Part shown: piece by piece, positions 24,375 to 32,976 of the stretch
Numbering within the stretch: the stretch's first letter is position 1
Layout: the number at the start of each line of letters is the position of its first letter
Source: Thermophilibacter gallinarum
Lineage (GTDB): Bacteria; Actinomycetota; Coriobacteriia; Coriobacteriales; Atopobiaceae
Direction: 5' to 3'
Length of the DNA: 64,000 bases
NCBI RefSeq assembly: GCF_014982725.1
Contig: NZ_JADCJZ010000001.1
Location: 124,001-188,000 of the forward strand
The notes under the pieces: model-generated
Databases searched by the model: none
What the model was told of the DNA's origin: nothing
The model's input: only the letters and a program-made list of their open reading frames with translations
Position numbers and translations under genes: made by a program

Positions 24375-25937
24375 GTGCCCATGGCAAACGAGCCCAGCAA
24401 GATCGCTCAGGAGGCTCAACCCCAGGTCTCCAAGAAGAAGGACGTCCTTCTCTCCGTCCGCGACATCCACAAGTCGTTCGGGACCAACCACGTGCTCAAG
24501 GGCATCAGCCTGGACCTGCGCCCCGGCGAGGTTCTCGCCCTCATCGGCGGCAACGGCGCCGGCAAGTCCACGCTCATGAAGATCGTCATGGGCATCTACG
24601 GCCCCGACAGCGGCGAGGTCTACATCGACAACGAGAAGGTCGACGTCTCCAACCCCAAGGTCGCCCTCGAGCACAGCATCTACATGGTGCCGCAAGAGCC
24701 CATGCTCTTCCCCAACATGACGGTGCGCGAGAACGTGACCATCGGCTTCAACGCCCGCCAGGCCGACCTCGACCGCGAGCTCATGGAGGTCATGGACCAG
24801 ATCGGCTGGCACCTCGACCCCGACCGCAAGGCCTCCACGCTCTCCATCGCCGAGCAGGGCATGGTCGAGATCCTGCGCGGCATGATGCGCCACTCCGAGG
24901 TGCTCATCCTCGACGAGCCCACCTCCGCCCTCACCTTCGACGAGGTGAACGCCCTCTTCAGGGTCATCGAAGGCCTGCGCGAGAAGAACATCGGCATCAT
25001 CTACATCACGCACCGCCTCGCGGAGGTCTTCCAGATCGCCACGAGCGTCTCCATCCTGCGCGACGGCATCGTCACCATGCAGGGCTCCACGAAGGACTTC
25101 ACCCGCGAGGACCTCGTGAAGGGCCTGCTGCCCCCCAACGCGGGCTCGGTCAAAGAGGCCGCCGCCGCCCAGAAGCGCGAGATCGACTACACGGCCAAGC
25201 CCGTGCTCGAGCTCCAGAACTTCAGCGGCTACGGCTTCGCCGACGTCAACCTCAAGGTCTATCCCGGCGAGATCGTGGGTCTCGCGGGCGTCATCGGCGC
25301 CGGCCGCACGGAGATGGCCACGACGATCTTCGGGCGTGACAAGGTCCTCGGCGGGAAGGTCCTTCTCGACGGCAAGGACATCACCGGCCTCTCCACCACC
25401 GCCGTCATCGGCGAGGGCGTCAATTACGTCCCCGAGGACCGCTTCCGCGACGGTCTCTTCCGCATCCGCGACGTCGAGGAGAACACCACGAGCGCGCTGC
25501 TCGCGCACGGGCTGGGCAAGTTCATCCTCGGCCGCAAGGAGGCGGAGCGCGTCAGCCAGCACTACGTCGACAACTTCCGCACCAAGGTGACCGGCCTCAC
25601 GCAGGAGGTCGGCGGCCTCTCCGGCGGCAACCAGCAGAAAATCGTCATCGGGCGCGCCTTCGCCACCAACCCGCGCCTGGTCATCCTCGACGAGCCCACC
25701 CGCGGCATCGACGCCGCCGCCCGCGGCGACGTCTACGCCGTCCTGCAGCAGCTCCGCGAGACCGGCGTCTCGATTCTGCTCATCTCCTCCGACATGGAGG
25801 AGGTCGTGGAGCTCGCCGACCGCGCCCTGACGATGTTCCAGGGCCGCATCAACGGCGAGTTCGTCGGCGACCAGATCACCCAGGACAACCTCATGTCCGC
25901 CTCCTTCGGCGTCACCGGGGAGGCGAGGAGCGCATGA
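24375..25937 (+). CDS. lsrA: AI-2 ABC transporter ATP-binding protein
   Basis: 520 residues with two ABC domains, as in sugar/AI-2 importers. First domain: Walker A GGNGAGKST (58-66), a degenerate signature 'STLSIAEQGMVEILRGMM', and Walker B 'VLILDEPTSALTF'. Second: an altered P-loop 'GVIGAGRTEMATTI', the full signature LSGGNQQKIVIGRAF and 'LVILDEPTRGID'. GTG at 24375 is favoured (GGGGAG five bases upstream); ATG at 24381 is possible. First gene of lsrACDB. Confidence 0.93.
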   Translation: MPMANEPSKIAQEAQPQVSKKKDVLLSVRDIHKSFGTNHVLKGISLDLRPGEVLALIGGNGAGKSTLMKIVMGIYGPDSGEVYIDNEKVDVSNPKVALEHSIYMVPQEPMLFPNMTVRENVTIGFNARQADLDRELMEVMDQIGWHLDPDRKASTLSIAEQGMVEILRGMMRHSEVLILDEPTSALTFDEVNALFRVIEGLREKNIGIIYITHRLAEVFQIATSVSILRDGIVTMQGSTKDFTREDLVKGLLPPNAGSVKEAAAAQKREIDYTAKPVLELQNFSGYGFADVNLKVYPGEIVGLAGVIGAGRTEMATTIFGRDKVLGGKVLLDGKDITGLSTTAVIGEGVNYVPEDRFRDGLFRIRDVEENTTSALLAHGLGKFILGRKEAERVSQHYVDNFRTKVTGLTQEVGGLSGGNQQKIVIGRAFATNPRLVILDEPTRGIDAAARGDVYAVLQQLRETGVSILLISSDMEEVVELADRALTMFQGRINGEFVGDQITQDNLMSASFGVTGEARSA

Positions 25938-25996
25938 GATCGACCCACCCGCGTTTCCCCATGAATGTCGACCGTTCTCGAGAGGGGGTGTGAGCC

Positions 25997-27031
25997 GTGC
26001 AGATCGTGAAGAAGCTCCTCCACGCACGAGGCCTGACGAGCCTGCTGTTCCTGATCGCGCTCTTCGTGATCGTGGGCATCATCAACCCGTCGTTCCTCTC
26101 GCCGAGCAACATCGCGGCGTGCTTCAACACGTCGGTCGTGTACACGCTCGTTGCGGTGGGCATGGCGTTCACGCTGTTCACCGGTAACCTGGACGTCTCC
26201 ATCGGCTCCAACCTCGGCCTGGTCGCCGCGGTCGTGGGCTCGATGCTGCGCGACGGGCAGCCGCTCATGCTCGCCGTCCTCGTGGGCCTGCTGATCGGCG
26301 CGGTGATCGGCCTGGTCAACGCCTGGGGCGTGGCCGTCATGGGCGCGCCGGCGCTGATCTTCACGCTCGGCGTGAACGGCATCCTGCGCGGCATCATGTA
26401 CGTCTACACCAACGGCGCCTGGGTCGAGAACCTCCCCAAGGAGTTCAAGGACTTCTCGTCGGTGACGGCGGTCGGCGACCTCACGGTCTACTACTGCGTC
26501 ACCATCCTCGCGGTGGTGGGCATCCACTTCCTGCTCACCCGCACGCGCCGCGGCCGCTACTTCCAGGCCGTGGGCGACAACGACCAGGGCGCCACCCTCG
26601 TCGGCCTGCCCACGCTCCAGACCAAGGTCCTCGCCTACGTGATCTGCGGCGTCATGGCCGCCATCGCCGGCATCATCTTCGCCAGCCGCATCGGCTTCGT
26701 CACCCCGCAGTCCGGCGACGGCTACGAGATGAAGGCCATCGCGGCGTGCGTCCTGGGCGGCGTCTCGCTGCTCGGCGGCGTGGGCACGGTCCTCGGCTCC
26801 GCCATCGGCGCCGTCATCATGGCGTCGATCAGCTACCTGCTCGTCTTCATGGGCTTCTCGTCCAACTACGACAACGCGATCACCGGCGTCATCCTGATCG
26901 TCATCGTGGTCGCCGACGCCCTGATCCAGCACCGCTCCATGGTCAAGAACCGGCGGGCGCGCCTCATGGCGCGCGTGTCCCAGGACGACGCCGCGGACGC
27001 GGGTGCCGAGAAGGGCGGTGATGCCAAGTGA
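25997..27031 (+). CDS. lsrC: AI-2 ABC transporter permease
   Basis: 344 residues, about ten membrane helices, BPD_transp_2 family. GTG start after AGAGGGGG. Shows the family features 'FTLFTGNLDVSIGSNLGLVAA' and 'ACVLGGVSLLGGVGTVLGSAIGA'. Its end overlaps the start of lsrD by four bases (GTGA), so the two permeases are coupled. The C-terminal tail is basic and cytoplasmic. Confidence 0.92.
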   Translation: MQIVKKLLHARGLTSLLFLIALFVIVGIINPSFLSPSNIAACFNTSVVYTLVAVGMAFTLFTGNLDVSIGSNLGLVAAVVGSMLRDGQPLMLAVLVGLLIGAVIGLVNAWGVAVMGAPALIFTLGVNGILRGIMYVYTNGAWVENLPKEFKDFSSVTAVGDLTVYYCVTILAVVGIHFLLTRTRRGRYFQAVGDNDQGATLVGLPTLQTKVLAYVICGVMAAIAGIIFASRIGFVTPQSGDGYEMKAIAACVLGGVSLLGGVGTVLGSAIGAVIMASISYLLVFMGFSSNYDNAITGVILIVIVVADALIQHRSMVKNRRARLMARVSQDDAADAGAEKGGDAK

Positions 27032-28080
27032 TCGAGAAGATCAAGGGCTTCTACGCCACGCACGGCCAGGCGAGCTGGAACACCATCCTGATCGCGCTGC
27101 TCGTCCTCGAGTTCGTGGTCTTCGGCATGGCCAACGACCGGTTCCTCCGCCCGGCGCTGCTCTTCACGAGCATCAACGACAACCTGCCCACCTTCATGCT
27201 CTCGCTCTTCGTGACGCTGATCATGGTCACCGGCGGCATCGACATCCAGGTGTCCTCCCTCGTGGGCCTCACGTCGATCACGATCGGCGTCGCCTGGCAG
27301 GACTTCGGCCTGCCGATCTGGGGCGCCGTGGGCCTCGCCTTCGTGCTCGTGACCCTGTGCGGCGCGCTCTCGGGGTTCCTGATCGCGTACTGCCGGGTGC
27401 AGGCGATGGTCGTCACGCTGGGCGGCAGCTTCCTGTTCTCGGGCATGGCCCTGCTCGTCTCCACGCTCTCAAAGACCGAGAGCTACCTCGGCATCAGCGG
27501 CTTCCCGGAGGACTTCCGCTTCGTCGGAACCTATGACGTGGGCGGCGTCATCCCCATCCAGATCTTCATCTACGCGCTCATGCTCGTGGTCGCGTTCATC
27601 CTGCTCCACAAGACCAAGTACGGCCGCAAGATCTTCCTCACGGGCGTGAACCAGAGCGCGGCCGAGTACTCCGGCATCAACACGCGCCGCGTGATCATGT
27701 CCACCTACATCCTGTCCGCCATCGCCGCGGCGATCGCCGGCACGGTGACCACGGCCTACCTCGGCACCTCCCGCTCCGACCTCGGCGGCGACCTCACGAT
27801 GGACATCATCACCGCCGTCGTCCTCGGCGGCACGCTCTCCACGGGCGGCAAGGGTTCGATCGTCGGCACGGCGCTCGCGTCGTTCCTGATCGCGTTCCTG
27901 CGCTTCGGCCTGCCCCTGTGCTTCAAGATCAGCACCCAGTACCTGGACATCCCCGTCGGCATCCTGCTGGTGGCCGTCATCGTCGGCCGCTCCGCAGCCG
28001 GTGTGGGCGGGTTCGGACCCTGGCTTCGGTCGCTGCTTCCGGGGAAGGGCAGCGATAAGGCACGTTCGGTAAGCAAGTAA
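27028..28080 (+). CDS. lsrD: AI-2 ABC transporter permease
   Basis: 350 residues, second BPD_transp_2 permease; GTG start inside the lsrC stop. Seen: 'LIMVTGGIDIQVSSLVGLTS', the EAA-like loop 'GVNQSAAEYSGINTRRV' and 'AVVLGGTLSTGGKGSIVGT'. Pairs with LsrC to form the membrane channel energised by LsrA. Confidence 0.92.
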   Translation: MIEKIKGFYATHGQASWNTILIALLVLEFVVFGMANDRFLRPALLFTSINDNLPTFMLSLFVTLIMVTGGIDIQVSSLVGLTSITIGVAWQDFGLPIWGAVGLAFVLVTLCGALSGFLIAYCRVQAMVVTLGGSFLFSGMALLVSTLSKTESYLGISGFPEDFRFVGTYDVGGVIPIQIFIYALMLVVAFILLHKTKYGRKIFLTGVNQSAAEYSGINTRRVIMSTYILSAIAAAIAGTVTTAYLGTSRSDLGGDLTMDIITAVVLGGTLSTGGKGSIVGTALASFLIAFLRFGLPLCFKISTQYLDIPVGILLVAVIVGRSAAGVGGFGPWLRSLLPGKGSDKARSVSK

Positions 28081-28121
28081 GGGAAGTACGTTAGCAAGGC
28101 ACGTAAGAAGGAGGAAGTACC

Positions 28122-29249
28122 ATGAAAGAGATGACTCGTCGCAACTTCCTGAAGGTCGCCGGCGCTGGCGCGACCGTCGCGGGCCTCGGGCTCGTCGGCT
28201 GCGGCGGCGGTGGCGGGGATGCCGAGGAGCCCGCTGGTGACGACGCCGCCGAGGGCGGCTCCGTCGAGGGCCTGACCGTTGCCTTCATCCCCAAGGTCAC
28301 CGGCAACGCGTTCTTCGAGTCCGCCAACGACGGCGCCCAGGAGTACGCCGGCAAGTGGGGCATGACGGTCGACTACATCGGCGACGCCGAGGCCTCCGTC
28401 ACCGCGCAGGTCTCCGTCATCAACCAGGCCGTCGCCAACGGCGCTGACGCCATCTGCATCTCCACCGTCGACGCCTCCGGCGTCTCCGACGCCCTCAAGG
28501 AGGCCGCGGCCGCCGGCGTCGTCGTCGCCACGTGGGACTCCGACGCCAACCCCGAGGACCGCACCCTCATGGTGTCCCAGGGCACGCCCGACATCCTCGC
28601 CGACATGCTGATCGAGATGTCCGTCGCCGGCCTCGAGCAGCGCGGCATCGACCCGGCCAACGACCCGGTCACCTACGTCTGGCACTACTCCCAGGCCACC
28701 GTCACCGACCAGAACTCCTGGTACGAGGCCGCTCAGGCCAAGATCGCGGAGCAGTATCCCAACTGGGAGAACGTCCACGAGAACTACTACTCCAACCAGG
28801 ACGCCGAGCTCGCCATCACGACCGGCGAGGCCATCCTCGACGCCTTCCCTGAGATCGACCTGATCATCTGCAACGACTCCACCGCTCTCCCGGGCCAGCT
28901 CCAGGCTGCCGAGAACCGTGGCCTCACGCAGGACGACATCACGATCACCGGCTTCGCCTCCCCGCAGTCCGTCAAGGCCTACTGCGAGAACGGCACCATC
29001 TACAACTGGGGTCTGTGGGACTGCGCCGTCCAGGGCGCCATGGGCTGCTACTGCGCCGCCTACATCGCCGCTGGCAACACGGTCAAGGTCGGCGACACCA
29101 TCTCCATCCCGGAGATCGGCGACGTCACCGTCGAGGCCAACGACTCCATCGCCGAGGGCGTCGAGACGGCTGAGGAGAACAACGGCGTCGTGCTGCTCCC
29201 CGAGCGCCTGATCTTCACCTCGGAGAACATGAACGACTACAACTTCTAA
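28122..29249 (+). CDS. lsrB: AI-2 substrate-binding lipoprotein
   Basis: 375 residues. N-terminus MTRRNFLKVAGAGAT followed by LVGCGGGG: a twin-arginine motif plus a lipobox Cys, so probably exported folded and lipid-anchored. The mature part is a periplasmic-binding fold (Peripla_BP_4) of LsrB type. Several AI-2-contacting residues known from LsrB are visible in context: Lys in 'VAFIPKVTGNAFF', Asp in 'VATWDSDANPED', the Asp-Gln pair in 'TVTDQNSW', Pro in 'STALPGQLQAAEN'. Ends lsrACDB and is followed by a hairpin. Confidence 0.92.
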   Translation: MKEMTRRNFLKVAGAGATVAGLGLVGCGGGGGDAEEPAGDDAAEGGSVEGLTVAFIPKVTGNAFFESANDGAQEYAGKWGMTVDYIGDAEASVTAQVSVINQAVANGADAICISTVDASGVSDALKEAAAAGVVVATWDSDANPEDRTLMVSQGTPDILADMLIEMSVAGLEQRGIDPANDPVTYVWHYSQATVTDQNSWYEAAQAKIAEQYPNWENVHENYYSNQDAELAITTGEAILDAFPEIDLIICNDSTALPGQLQAAENRGLTQDDITITGFASPQSVKAYCENGTIYNWGLWDCAVQGAMGCYCAAYIAAGNTVKVGDTISIPEIGDVTVEANDSIAEGVETAEENNGVVLLPERLIFTSENMNDYNF

Positions 29250-29263
29250 GTCGTTTCTCCTTT

Positions 29264-29304
29264 CCCGCGCCGGCGGCAACTCCCCGTGGAGCCGCCGGCG
29301 CGGG
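29264..29304 (+). terminator. 14-bp hairpin after lsrB
   Basis: CCCGCGCCGGCGGC (29264-29277) pairs perfectly with GCCGCCGGCGCGGG (29291-29304). No T-run follows; the next bases TATACT (29305-29310) look like a -10 for lsrF. It may attenuate transcription or protect the 3' end of the abundant lsrB message. Confidence 0.6.
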
Positions 29305-29410
29305 TATACTCTGCGCCGCGGGACGTCGCGTCGTGTGCGGAGAGGTCGGGCCCCTTCCGGGCGCCGGGACGAGCCCGACCCCTCCTTACAGGACAAGAGA
29401 AAGGACAGAC

Positions 29411-30289
29411 ATGGCAGACCTCGATGGCGTCAAGGTTGCGAAGGACTACCACGTTGACACTCCCTTCGCCAACTGCGAGGGCTTCTACGTCAAGGGTGCC
29501 AACAGCCTTGACTGGGGCATGAAGAAGCACCTGTCGAACATCTTCGACCCCAAGAGCGGCAACACCGTCATGTTCGCCTTCGACCACGGCTACTTCATGG
29601 GCTCCACGGCCGGCCTGGAGCGCCTGGACCTGCTGCTCCCGCAGCTCGCCCCGTACGTCGACTGCTTCATGGGCACGCGCGGCGCCATCCGCTCCTGCGT
29701 TCCGCCCGAGATCACCAAGTCCGTCGCCCTGCGCTGCTCCTCCGGCTCCTCCATGCTCCAGGACGACCTCTCCCACGAGGTCATCTCCGTTGACATCGAG
29801 GAGGCAATCCGCATGAACGCGGACTGCATGGCCGCCCAGGTCTTCATCGGCGCCGACGGCCAGCTCGAGAGCATCGACAACATCAGCTACCTCGTCAACG
29901 CCGGCTTCCGCTACTCCATTCCCACCCTCGGCGTCTGCGCCGTGGGCAAGGACATGGAGCGCACCGCCCGCTACTTCAAGCTCGCCACCCGCATCATCGC
30001 CGAGATGGGCGTCCAGATCGTGAAGACCTACGACTGCGAGGACTTCGAGGAGGTCGTGGCGGCCTGCCCCGTGCCCATCGTCGTCGCCGGCGGCAAGAAG
30101 CTCCCCGAGCGCGACGCGCTCGCCATGGCCTACGACGTCATGCGCAAGGGCGCGCGCGGCGTCGACATGGGCCGCAACATCTTCCAGAGCACGCACCCGC
30201 TCGAGATGGCCCAGGCCGTCCGCAAGATCGTGCACGAGGGCGCCACGGACGCCGAGGCCTGGGAGTTCTTCCAGGACATGACGCACTAG
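29411..30289 (+). CDS. lsrF: 3-hydroxy-2,4-pentadione-5-phosphate thiolase (AI-2 degradation)
   Basis: 292 residues from the ATG at 29411 (AAAGGA upstream). Class I aldolase-like TIM barrel. LsrF thiolytically cleaves the isomerised phospho-AI-2 to DHAP and acetyl-CoA. Seen: 'VMFAFDHGYFMGSTAGLE', the Schiff-base lysine region 'GVQIVKTYDCEDFEEVV', 'PIVVAGGKKLPERDAL' and 'GARGVDMGRNIFQS'. In E. coli lsrG follows lsrF; here a terminator and repeat follow instead. Confidence 0.94.
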   Translation: MADLDGVKVAKDYHVDTPFANCEGFYVKGANSLDWGMKKHLSNIFDPKSGNTVMFAFDHGYFMGSTAGLERLDLLLPQLAPYVDCFMGTRGAIRSCVPPEITKSVALRCSSGSSMLQDDLSHEVISVDIEEAIRMNADCMAAQVFIGADGQLESIDNISYLVNAGFRYSIPTLGVCAVGKDMERTARYFKLATRIIAEMGVQIVKTYDCEDFEEVVAACPVPIVVAGGKKLPERDALAMAYDVMRKGARGVDMGRNIFQSTHPLEMAQAVRKIVHEGATDAEAWEFFQDMTH

Positions 30290-30343
30290 CCCAACCTCAG
30301 GTTTCCTGAGCCGGGACGACCCGGCTCAAGCCCCCTCCCCCAA

Positions 30344-30380
30344 CGCCCGGGTCGCCCCCCGCGACCCGGGCGCTCGTCTT
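30344..30380 (+). terminator. terminator after lsrF
   Basis: CGCCCGGGTCGC / GCGACCCGGGCG (30344-30355 with 30361-30372), followed by a T-rich CTCGTCTTTCTC. A second hairpin TGAGCCGGG-ACGA-CCCGGCTCA lies just before it (30307-30328). Confidence 0.75.
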
Positions 30381-30400
30381 TCTCGCCCCGCGTGCCGCGC

Positions 30401-30550
30401 GGTTAAAACGACCGCATCGTCCCTGTTCTTCTCGCCGCGCGGGTTAAAACGACCGGCTCGTCCCCCTTGGAACTGCCTCAGGAAGGGGGACGAGCCGGTA
30501 TTTCTAACCCGGGCGACCTTGCGGACGGGGACGACGCGTTGTTTCTAACC
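30401..30550. repeat. nested palindromic repeat, family A copy 5
   Basis: Forward arms from 30401 and 30441, reversed arms ending near 30510 and 30550. The inner pair shares the unusual middle ACCGGCTCG, so the inner arms have changed together. Confidence 0.85.
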
Positions 30551-30634
30551 GCCTTCCCGCACGGCGAGAAGGACGTGCGGCCCCCATCCGCCCTGCCGAC
30601 GGTCCGCGCGCACTCGCGGTTTTTCTGTGGACGA

Positions 30635-30651
30635 AACGTTGACGCAACGTT
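30635..30651. promoter_or_regulatory. palindromic operator candidate upstream of glgB
   Basis: AACGTTG-ACG-CAACGTT, a perfect 7-bp inverted repeat 44 bases before the glgB start. It overlaps a TTGACG that could be a -35. The shape is that of a LacI-family type site; no regulator is encoded nearby. Confidence 0.45.
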
Positions 30652-30694
30652 CAGAATAAGTGTTGTCTTGTGCCGGACCTTCGAGGAGTGAGAC

Positions 30695-32881
30695 ATGGAA
30701 TCCCCTGACAGCACCCTCTACCTGAGCAATGACGACCTGTTCCTCTTCGCTCGCGGCGAGTGGTACCGGAGCTACGAGAAGCTGGGCGCGCACCCCGCCG
30801 TCACGGACGACGGCACGCACGGCTACCACTTCGCCGTGTGGGCGCCCGACGTGAGAAGCGTCCACGTCATCGGCGACTTCAACGGCTGGGACGAGGGGGC
30901 GACCCCGCTCTCCGTGTCCGAGACCGGCGGCGTCTGGCAGGGCTTCGTCGCGGGCGTCGAGGAGGGCGCGCTCTACAAGTACCTGATCGAGTGCAACGAC
31001 GGCCGCAAGCTCTACAAGGCCGACCCGTACGGCTTCTACGCCGAGAAGGTCCCCGGCACCGCGTCGCGCACCTTCGACCTCGACGGCTATGCCTGGAAGG
31101 ACGGCGGCTACCTCGAGAAGCGCTCCGGCCGCGACATGTTCGCCGAGCCGCTCAACATCTTCGAGGTGCACCTGGGCAGCTGGAAGCGCCACGGCGACGA
31201 GCCGCAGGGCGAGCCTCGTCCGGACGGCACCTACCCCGGTCCCGGCGACCCGTTCCCCGCGCAGCGCGGCGTGGTCTACAGCTACGACGACCTCGCGGAC
31301 GAGCTCGTAGCCTACGTCAAGGAGATGGGCTACTCCCACATAGAGATCATGCCCGTCAACGAGCACCCGTTCGACGGCTCCTGGGGCTACCAGCCCACCG
31401 GCTACTACGCCGCCACGGCGCGCTACGGCAACCCCCGGCAGTTCATGCACTTCATCGACGCCTGCCACGAGGCCGGCATCGGCGTGATCTTCGACTGGGT
31501 CTGCGGCGGCTTCTGCGCCAACGCCGAGGGTCTCGCCAACTTCAACGGTGAGATGCTCTACGAGCACAAGATCCACCCCAACTGGAACACCCACCAGTTC
31601 CACTACGGTCGCGGCGAGGTCCGCAGCTTCCTCGTCTCCAACGCCCTGTTCTGGGCCAACCTCTTCCACGCCGACGGCATCCGCATGGACGGCGTCTCCT
31701 CGATGCTCTACATGAACTTCGGCATCGACGACCCCGGCCAGAAGCGCTTCAACGAGAAGGGCACCGAGGAGGACCTCGACGCCTCCGCCTTCATCCGCCA
31801 GACCAACACGGTCATGGGCAAGGAGCACCCCGACGTCATGATGATCGCCGAGGAGTCCACCGCCTGGCCGCTCGTGACCTACCCGCCCGAGGACGGCGGC
31901 CTGGGCTTCCACTTCAAGTGGGACATGGGCTGGATGAACGACACACTGCACTACATGCAGACCGACTTCCCGTGGCGCCCGGGCAACTACCGCATGCTCA
32001 CGTTCTCGTCCATGTACCAGTTCAACGAGAACTTCATCCTGCCGCTCTCCCACGACGAGGTCGTCAACGGCAAGTGCTCGCTCATCACGCGCATGCCCGG
32101 TGACTACTGGCGCCAGTTCGCCGGCATGAGGGCGCTCGCGTTCTACCAGATGACGCACCCCGGCGGTAAGCTCAACTTCATGGGCAACGAGATCGCCCAG
32201 TTCATCGAGTGGCGCTACTACGAGGGCATCCAGTACTTCCTCGCAGAGCAGTACGACACCCACCGCCACCAGCAGCGCTTCATCCGTCACCTCAACCGCT
32301 TCTACAACGAGCACCCCACGCTCTGGCAGCGCGCCTTCTCGCAGGACGGCTTCGAGTGGATCGACGCCGACAACGCCGACCAGTCCATCATCAGCTTCGT
32401 CCGCAAGGGCGCCGACCCCAAGGAGGACCTGGTCGTCCTCATCAACTTCGACGTCAACGCCCGCGAGGACTTCCGCCTGGGCGTCCCCGAGTGGGGCGTC
32501 TACGAGGAGCTCTTCAACACCGACAACGAGCGCTTCGGCGGCTCCGGCGTCGTCAACACCGGCAAGATCAAGTGCCAGGACGAGCCCTGGAACGGCCGCG
32601 AGCAGTCCGTCGTCGTGCGCATCCCGCCGCTCGGCGGCATGATCCTCAAGCGCATGGGCGCGCAGCGCCGCCCGGCCAAGAAGACCGACGCCAAGCCCGC
32701 CGCCAAGAAGCCGGCGGCCAAGAAGACGGCGGCGGCCGAGAAGGACGCCAAGCCGGCGGCCAAGGCCAAGAAGACGCCCGCCGCCAAGAAGGCCGCCTCC
32801 AAGCCGGCCGCCAAGAAGGCCGCCGTAAAGGGGGCGTCAGAAAAGAAGCCTTCCGCCAAGAAGAAGGCCGCAACGGAGTAA
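30695..32881 (+). CDS. glgB: 1,4-alpha-glucan branching enzyme with polycationic tail
   Basis: 728 residues. N-terminal CBM48 (HFAVWAPDVRSVHVIGDFN), GH13 barrel, C-terminal beta domain. Catalytic residues are kept: Asp in 'GIRMDGVSSMLY', Glu in 'MMIAEESTAWP', Asp in 'LPLSHDE'. Region I is altered: the usual DWVPGHFP reads DWVCGGFC, losing the conserved His. The last 75 residues (654-728) are almost only Lys, Ala and Pro in AKK/PAAK units, like histone H1 tails, and absent from ordinary GlgB. First gene of the glycogen cluster. Confidence 0.93.
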   Translation: MESPDSTLYLSNDDLFLFARGEWYRSYEKLGAHPAVTDDGTHGYHFAVWAPDVRSVHVIGDFNGWDEGATPLSVSETGGVWQGFVAGVEEGALYKYLIECNDGRKLYKADPYGFYAEKVPGTASRTFDLDGYAWKDGGYLEKRSGRDMFAEPLNIFEVHLGSWKRHGDEPQGEPRPDGTYPGPGDPFPAQRGVVYSYDDLADELVAYVKEMGYSHIEIMPVNEHPFDGSWGYQPTGYYAATARYGNPRQFMHFIDACHEAGIGVIFDWVCGGFCANAEGLANFNGEMLYEHKIHPNWNTHQFHYGRGEVRSFLVSNALFWANLFHADGIRMDGVSSMLYMNFGIDDPGQKRFNEKGTEEDLDASAFIRQTNTVMGKEHPDVMMIAEESTAWPLVTYPPEDGGLGFHFKWDMGWMNDTLHYMQTDFPWRPGNYRMLTFSSMYQFNENFILPLSHDEVVNGKCSLITRMPGDYWRQFAGMRALAFYQMTHPGGKLNFMGNEIAQFIEWRYYEGIQYFLAEQYDTHRHQQRFIRHLNRFYNEHPTLWQRAFSQDGFEWIDADNADQSIISFVRKGADPKEDLVVLINFDVNAREDFRLGVPEWGVYEELFNTDNERFGGSGVVNTGKIKCQDEPWNGREQSVVVRIPPLGGMILKRMGAQRRPAKKTDAKPAAKKPAAKKTAAAEKDAKPAAKAKKTPAAKKAASKPAAKKAAVKGASEKKPSAKKKAATE

Positions 32882-32887
32882 GCTTAG

Positions 32888-32907
32888 GGGGCCGCGCGAG
32901 CGGCCCC
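32888..32907 (+). terminator. hairpin between glgB and glgP
   Basis: GGGGCCGC-GCGA-GCGGCCCC with no T-run; may be a weak or partial terminator or an mRNA processing structure inside the cluster. Confidence 0.5.
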
Positions 32908-32976
32908 TAACAAGCGGCCCCCCGACGCCCCGCGTCCGAGGGCCTGTGTTCTTGTCGTCCGACCCAAGGAGCTGTT

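Noticed and set aside
24363-24380. lsrA start at the ATG at 24345
   Set aside because: It lies upstream of the AGGAGGGGAG ribosome site, so translation should begin at 24375 or 24381.
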